DNA from: a bacterium
GTDB lineage: Bacteria > B130-G9
Length of the DNA: 8,329 bases
Direction: 5' to 3'
Assembly: GCA_021160245.1 (NCBI GenBank)
Contig: JAGHCW010000099.1
Span: 1 to 8,329 of the forward strand
The translations under genes and the position numbers were made by a program. The notes beneath the pieces are model-generated. The model saw only the letters and a list, made by a program, of their open reading frames with translations. It was not told where the DNA came from and made no database searches. Below are positions 6,232-8,329 of this stretch, in pieces (position 1 is the first letter of the stretch; every line of letters begins with the position of its first letter).

Positions 6232-6256
6232 GACAGGCTCGAAAGCCCGTCCTACA
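6232..6256. repeat. Small hairpin repeat, copy B, overlapping the PIG-L stop codon
   Basis: This 25-base unit matches copy A (2631-2655) at 22 of 25 positions and forms the same fold: GAC/GTC plus GGCT/AGCC with a CGAA tetraloop. Read on the minus strand it starts TGTAGGAC, close to the TGTAGGG ends of the neighbouring inverted repeat, so the three units look related. Its TAG at 6254-6252 is the stop codon of the deacetylase gene. Confidence 0.65.
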
Positions 6257-7064
6257 TCGCCTCATTCATCCTCTTGATTAGGAATGCCAGATAATTTCCA
6301 TCGCACGCGAAGTATGATTCAGCATAACCCTTACCGCGCAGAAGACCGTGAGTGCGATACCTGTCCAATCCCTCTATGACCACGTTCACATAGTCATTCT
6401 GCTCCATTTGGCTCTTGTGACATAGAAGCGCCTGTCTCTTGAGATCGACCTGATCGGTTATATCGATTATGCGGTTCGGGAGGATAGGAGGCGCGATTTC
6501 ATAAGCGAAGACGTTGCAGAGGTAATCCACCATGGCGAATGCCTCGACAGCGACCTCCGCCGCTGCTTTGTGGTCGGGATTGTAATCGAGCGGAAACGGC
6601 AGATAAATAAGGTCGGGATTGTAGTCAACGAGTATCTCGGCCACCATTTGGGAGCAATCATCTACGAAAAGAGATAGCTTGGTATCCAGAAAGCCGAAGA
6701 ACCGAAGATTCCTGATGCCGAGAACGGCCGCCGCTCTCTCCGCCTCAGCCTTTCGCCTCGCGCCCAGGTTCATGCTCCGCCGCAGGTCTTGCATCCCTCG
6801 CGAGCCATCGGTCAGATAGGCGACGATAACCTCATCTTGGGCCTGCACGTGCTTGACTAGGACGCCGCCGCAGCCGATTACATCGTCGTCTGGATGAGGC
6901 GCAAGGACTAGAACGCGATTGGCCTCGGGCCTCTCTATGACCGTCGGCAAAAAGAACTCGCTCTTGCCCCGGATCCCCATCTTGAGAAGGAAGTTCAGCA
7001 TCCCCTCTGCGCCCAGATACTGCACCTTCGCCCGTAAATCCCGCAGTGCCTGCAATTTCGACAT
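6252..7064 (-). CDS. PIG-L family zinc-dependent N-acetyl-sugar deacetylase
   Basis: PIG-L/LmbE family enzyme of 270 residues. The family removes the N-acetyl group from N-acetylglucosamine-type conjugates (for example MshB, BshB and eukaryotic PIG-L). Which substrate is used here cannot be read. The metal-binding motif APHPDDD is at residues 55-61, with the usual final E replaced by D, followed by VIGCGG. TDGSRG and the helix RRKAEAERAAAVLGI are conserved. The second metal-site element is LDYNPDHKAA, with His165. The C-terminal HKSQM segment is also typical. There is no signal peptide, so it is probably cytoplasmic. I chose the ATG at 7064, which has GAGGG four bases ahead. The frame stays open upstream to 7454, but it overlaps the preceding gene and shows no family similarity there. 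The stop codon lies inside an intergenic repeat. Confidence 0.92.
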   Translation of the reverse strand: MSKLQALRDLRAKVQYLGAEGMLNFLLKMGIRGKSEFFLPTVIERPEANRVLVLAPHPDDDVIGCGGVLVKHVQAQDEVIVAYLTDGSRGMQDLRRSMNLGARRKAEAERAAAVLGIRNLRFFGFLDTKLSLFVDDCSQMVAEILVDYNPDLIYLPFPLDYNPDHKAAAEVAVEAFAMVDYLCNVFAYEIAPPILPNRIIDITDQVDLKRQALLCHKSQMEQNDYVNVVIEGLDRYRTHGLLRGKGYAESYFACDGNYLAFLIKRMNEAM

Positions 7065-7068
7065 GTTT

Positions 7069-7073
7069 CCCTC
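7069..7073 (-). promoter_or_regulatory. Shine-Dalgarno GAGGG deciding the PIG-L start
   Basis: GAGGG precedes the ATG at 7064 by four bases. The alternative ATG at 7148 has no comparable site, and starts beyond 7186 would overlap the upstream gene. Confidence 0.6.
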
Positions 7074-7185
7074 ACGCCCAAGTCTGGCCACTAGCATCCA
7101 GCCGACCAGCTGAACTGTTTGTGCATTCTGTAGGTTAGAGAGTGCCATAAGAAGGGCGTGGCTATCAACAGTGGCGTGATATGTG

Positions 7186-8307
7186 CTATGCAGATTCCCA
7201 GCGCGGACTCCACTCAACGTGGATTGGGCCGGGCAGTTCCTTGTTAGGAAGGGATTCGGATGGCTTGATCCAATAAGGACAGTTTCCCTGGTTGTGCCAT
7301 TCAATCTTGGCGATTGCGCATTTCCTTTCGCTGCACCTGCCTGAGATAAGAACATCTTCACGGGGACGCCGCATATAGAAACATGCCGTAACCATTCCAG
7401 CGGGCTTGCCTTTCCAATGACGATGGCTATGAGGATTTGGGAACGTGACCTCAAGTTGTCTCAACGTGTAAACGAGATCCCGTATCTGCTTTCGTAGCGA
7501 GGCTCGCTCGATAGCTTTGGGGCAGATTATGGCAAACTCGACCTCCTTAACTTCGTTTGCTGGCCAGCCCTTTGCATTCACAATCTGGAAGGTGTCGTCC
7601 AATTTCAGTGATCGATCCAAATGCGTCGCCGGCGTCTTGTGGGCCAATGGCCAGTTGAAATGGCTCTTCAATCCCTGAAGCTGAGTCAGATGCTCTTCCC
7701 AATGCACTCTAAGCCCGTCCCAATGCTCCTGCACAGCTTTCTTTGCCATTCCAGGTTTCTCCTGACTGAAGATCATGCCATCCGGCTTGGTCAGATGGTC
7801 TCCTGACTCAATCATGCCCGTTGCCCATTCTCCTGCTTGAGTCCCGCTCTCAATGCTTGCGCAAAATCCATCTCCCTGAATGAGAGCTCTACCGCATTCA
7901 TTTGCGCGTTTCAGGGCTATCTCGGTCTGGTACGACGAAGATCCAGATTCAAGTTCGGCATAGAATGTATCGATTTTGTTTAATCTCTGAGACCAAGCTC
8001 GCTTGACCATCGTGCCTGAAGGTTCCAGAACACATCTCAGGATGACATGCAGCTTTGATTCCATTGAGCGGCGCGAAAGCTGAGTGGAAAGCTCCTGTTG
8101 TGAATCCAACAAACCCAATTTTTCTTCTGCAAATAGAAGACAGAGTGCAAGCGATGAGCAATCATCCAGCAGTTCCTCATAAATGCTTATTGCTTGCTCG
8201 TCGTAGAAGAATGGCTCATCATTTGAGTTCTTCTCGCCAAGTCTCGGGAAAACCATGAATTCTGGAAATGGTGTCTCGTCGTAAATATAGAAATCTGCAT
8301 GGGCCAT
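7186..8307 (-). CDS. Hypothetical protein, no family recognised
   Basis: 373-residue protein that I do not recognise. There is no signal peptide or membrane segment, so it is probably cytoplasmic. The N-terminal third is acidic and helical (SIYEELLDDCSSLALCLLFAEEKLGLL). The middle is rich in W, H and K (HWDGLRVHWEEHLTQLQGLK). The C-terminal third carries a compact run of Cys and His: HSHRHW, then SGRCSERKCAIAKIEWHNQG with a further Cys soon after (GNCPYW). This could bind a metal, but the spacing fits no standard finger that I know. The frame is open upstream of the ATG at 8307 to the window edge, and the ribosome site is weak, so the true start may lie outside. Hand-counted lines near the 5' end are 40-45% GC, against about 60% in the deacetylase gene. 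Long uninterrupted coding is the main support. Confidence 0.72.
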   Translation of the reverse strand: MAHADFYIYDETPFPEFMVFPRLGEKNSNDEPFFYDEQAISIYEELLDDCSSLALCLLFAEEKLGLLDSQQELSTQLSRRSMESKLHVILRCVLEPSGTMVKRAWSQRLNKIDTFYAELESGSSSYQTEIALKRANECGRALIQGDGFCASIESGTQAGEWATGMIESGDHLTKPDGMIFSQEKPGMAKKAVQEHWDGLRVHWEEHLTQLQGLKSHFNWPLAHKTPATHLDRSLKLDDTFQIVNAKGWPANEVKEVEFAIICPKAIERASLRKQIRDLVYTLRQLEVTFPNPHSHRHWKGKPAGMVTACFYMRRPREDVLISGRCSERKCAIAKIEWHNQGNCPYWIKPSESLPNKELPGPIHVEWSPRWESA

Positions 8308-8329
8308 CGAGTTCCGTATTATTCTCCGA

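Noticed and set aside
7065-7454. Upstream extension of the PIG-L frame
   Set aside because: Most of it overlaps the 373-residue gene in another frame, it has no family similarity, and a Shine-Dalgarno site marks the ATG at 7064.

Overview
The window looks like chromosomal DNA of an uncultivated Gram-negative-type bacterium. The evidence is a lipobox lipoprotein, a Sec-exported protein, canonical Shine-Dalgarno sites (AAGGAGG, GAGGTGAT) and short intergenic hairpin repeats of the kind common in environmental genomes. Base composition is moderate: hand-counted lines run from about 40% GC at the 5' end of the last gene to about 60% in the deacetylase gene. A RACo-type (corrinoid-activator-like) iron-sulfur ATPase points towards an anaerobic or C1/corrinoid-using lifestyle, but that is inference. 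I cannot assign a phylum.

Plus-strand half (1-3673). The window opens inside an SpsF/NeuA-like cytidylyltransferase gene, probably surface polysaccharide synthesis, whose 5' end is cut off. It is followed by a complete mnmA (tRNA U34 2-thiolation), then a complete class II tRNA-Ser(GCU) with encoded CCA. Next come two exported proteins of unknown function: a lipoprotein, and a Sec-secreted protein that shares a collinear module with it. They are separated by a 67-base spacer holding a small hairpin repeat.

Minus-strand half (8307-3674, read right to left). A hypothetical 373-residue protein is followed by a PIG-L family deacetylase, an AIM24/TIGR00266 family protein and a RACo-like ASKHA/2Fe-2S protein. 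The last three have spacers of 155 and 60 bases and could be one transcription unit. The RACo-like gene is split by a one-base deficit in a run of seven C (seven G on the coding strand). Restoring one base, or a -1 ribosomal slip, joins the two reading frames exactly where the family consensus requires. The two halves of the window meet tail to tail at 3673/3674 with no spacer.

The 155 bases between the AIM24 and PIG-L genes hold a cluster of related inverted repeats. One of them supplies the PIG-L stop codon, and a 22/25 match to it sits between the two exported-protein genes 3.6 kb away. No stretch longer than 300 bases lacks a gene; the longest CDS-free stretch (1706-1977) holds the tRNA. 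I see no CRISPR array, insertion sequence, phage gene or replication origin. The most useful leads are the frameshifted RACo-like gene, the paralogous exported pair and the repeat family.
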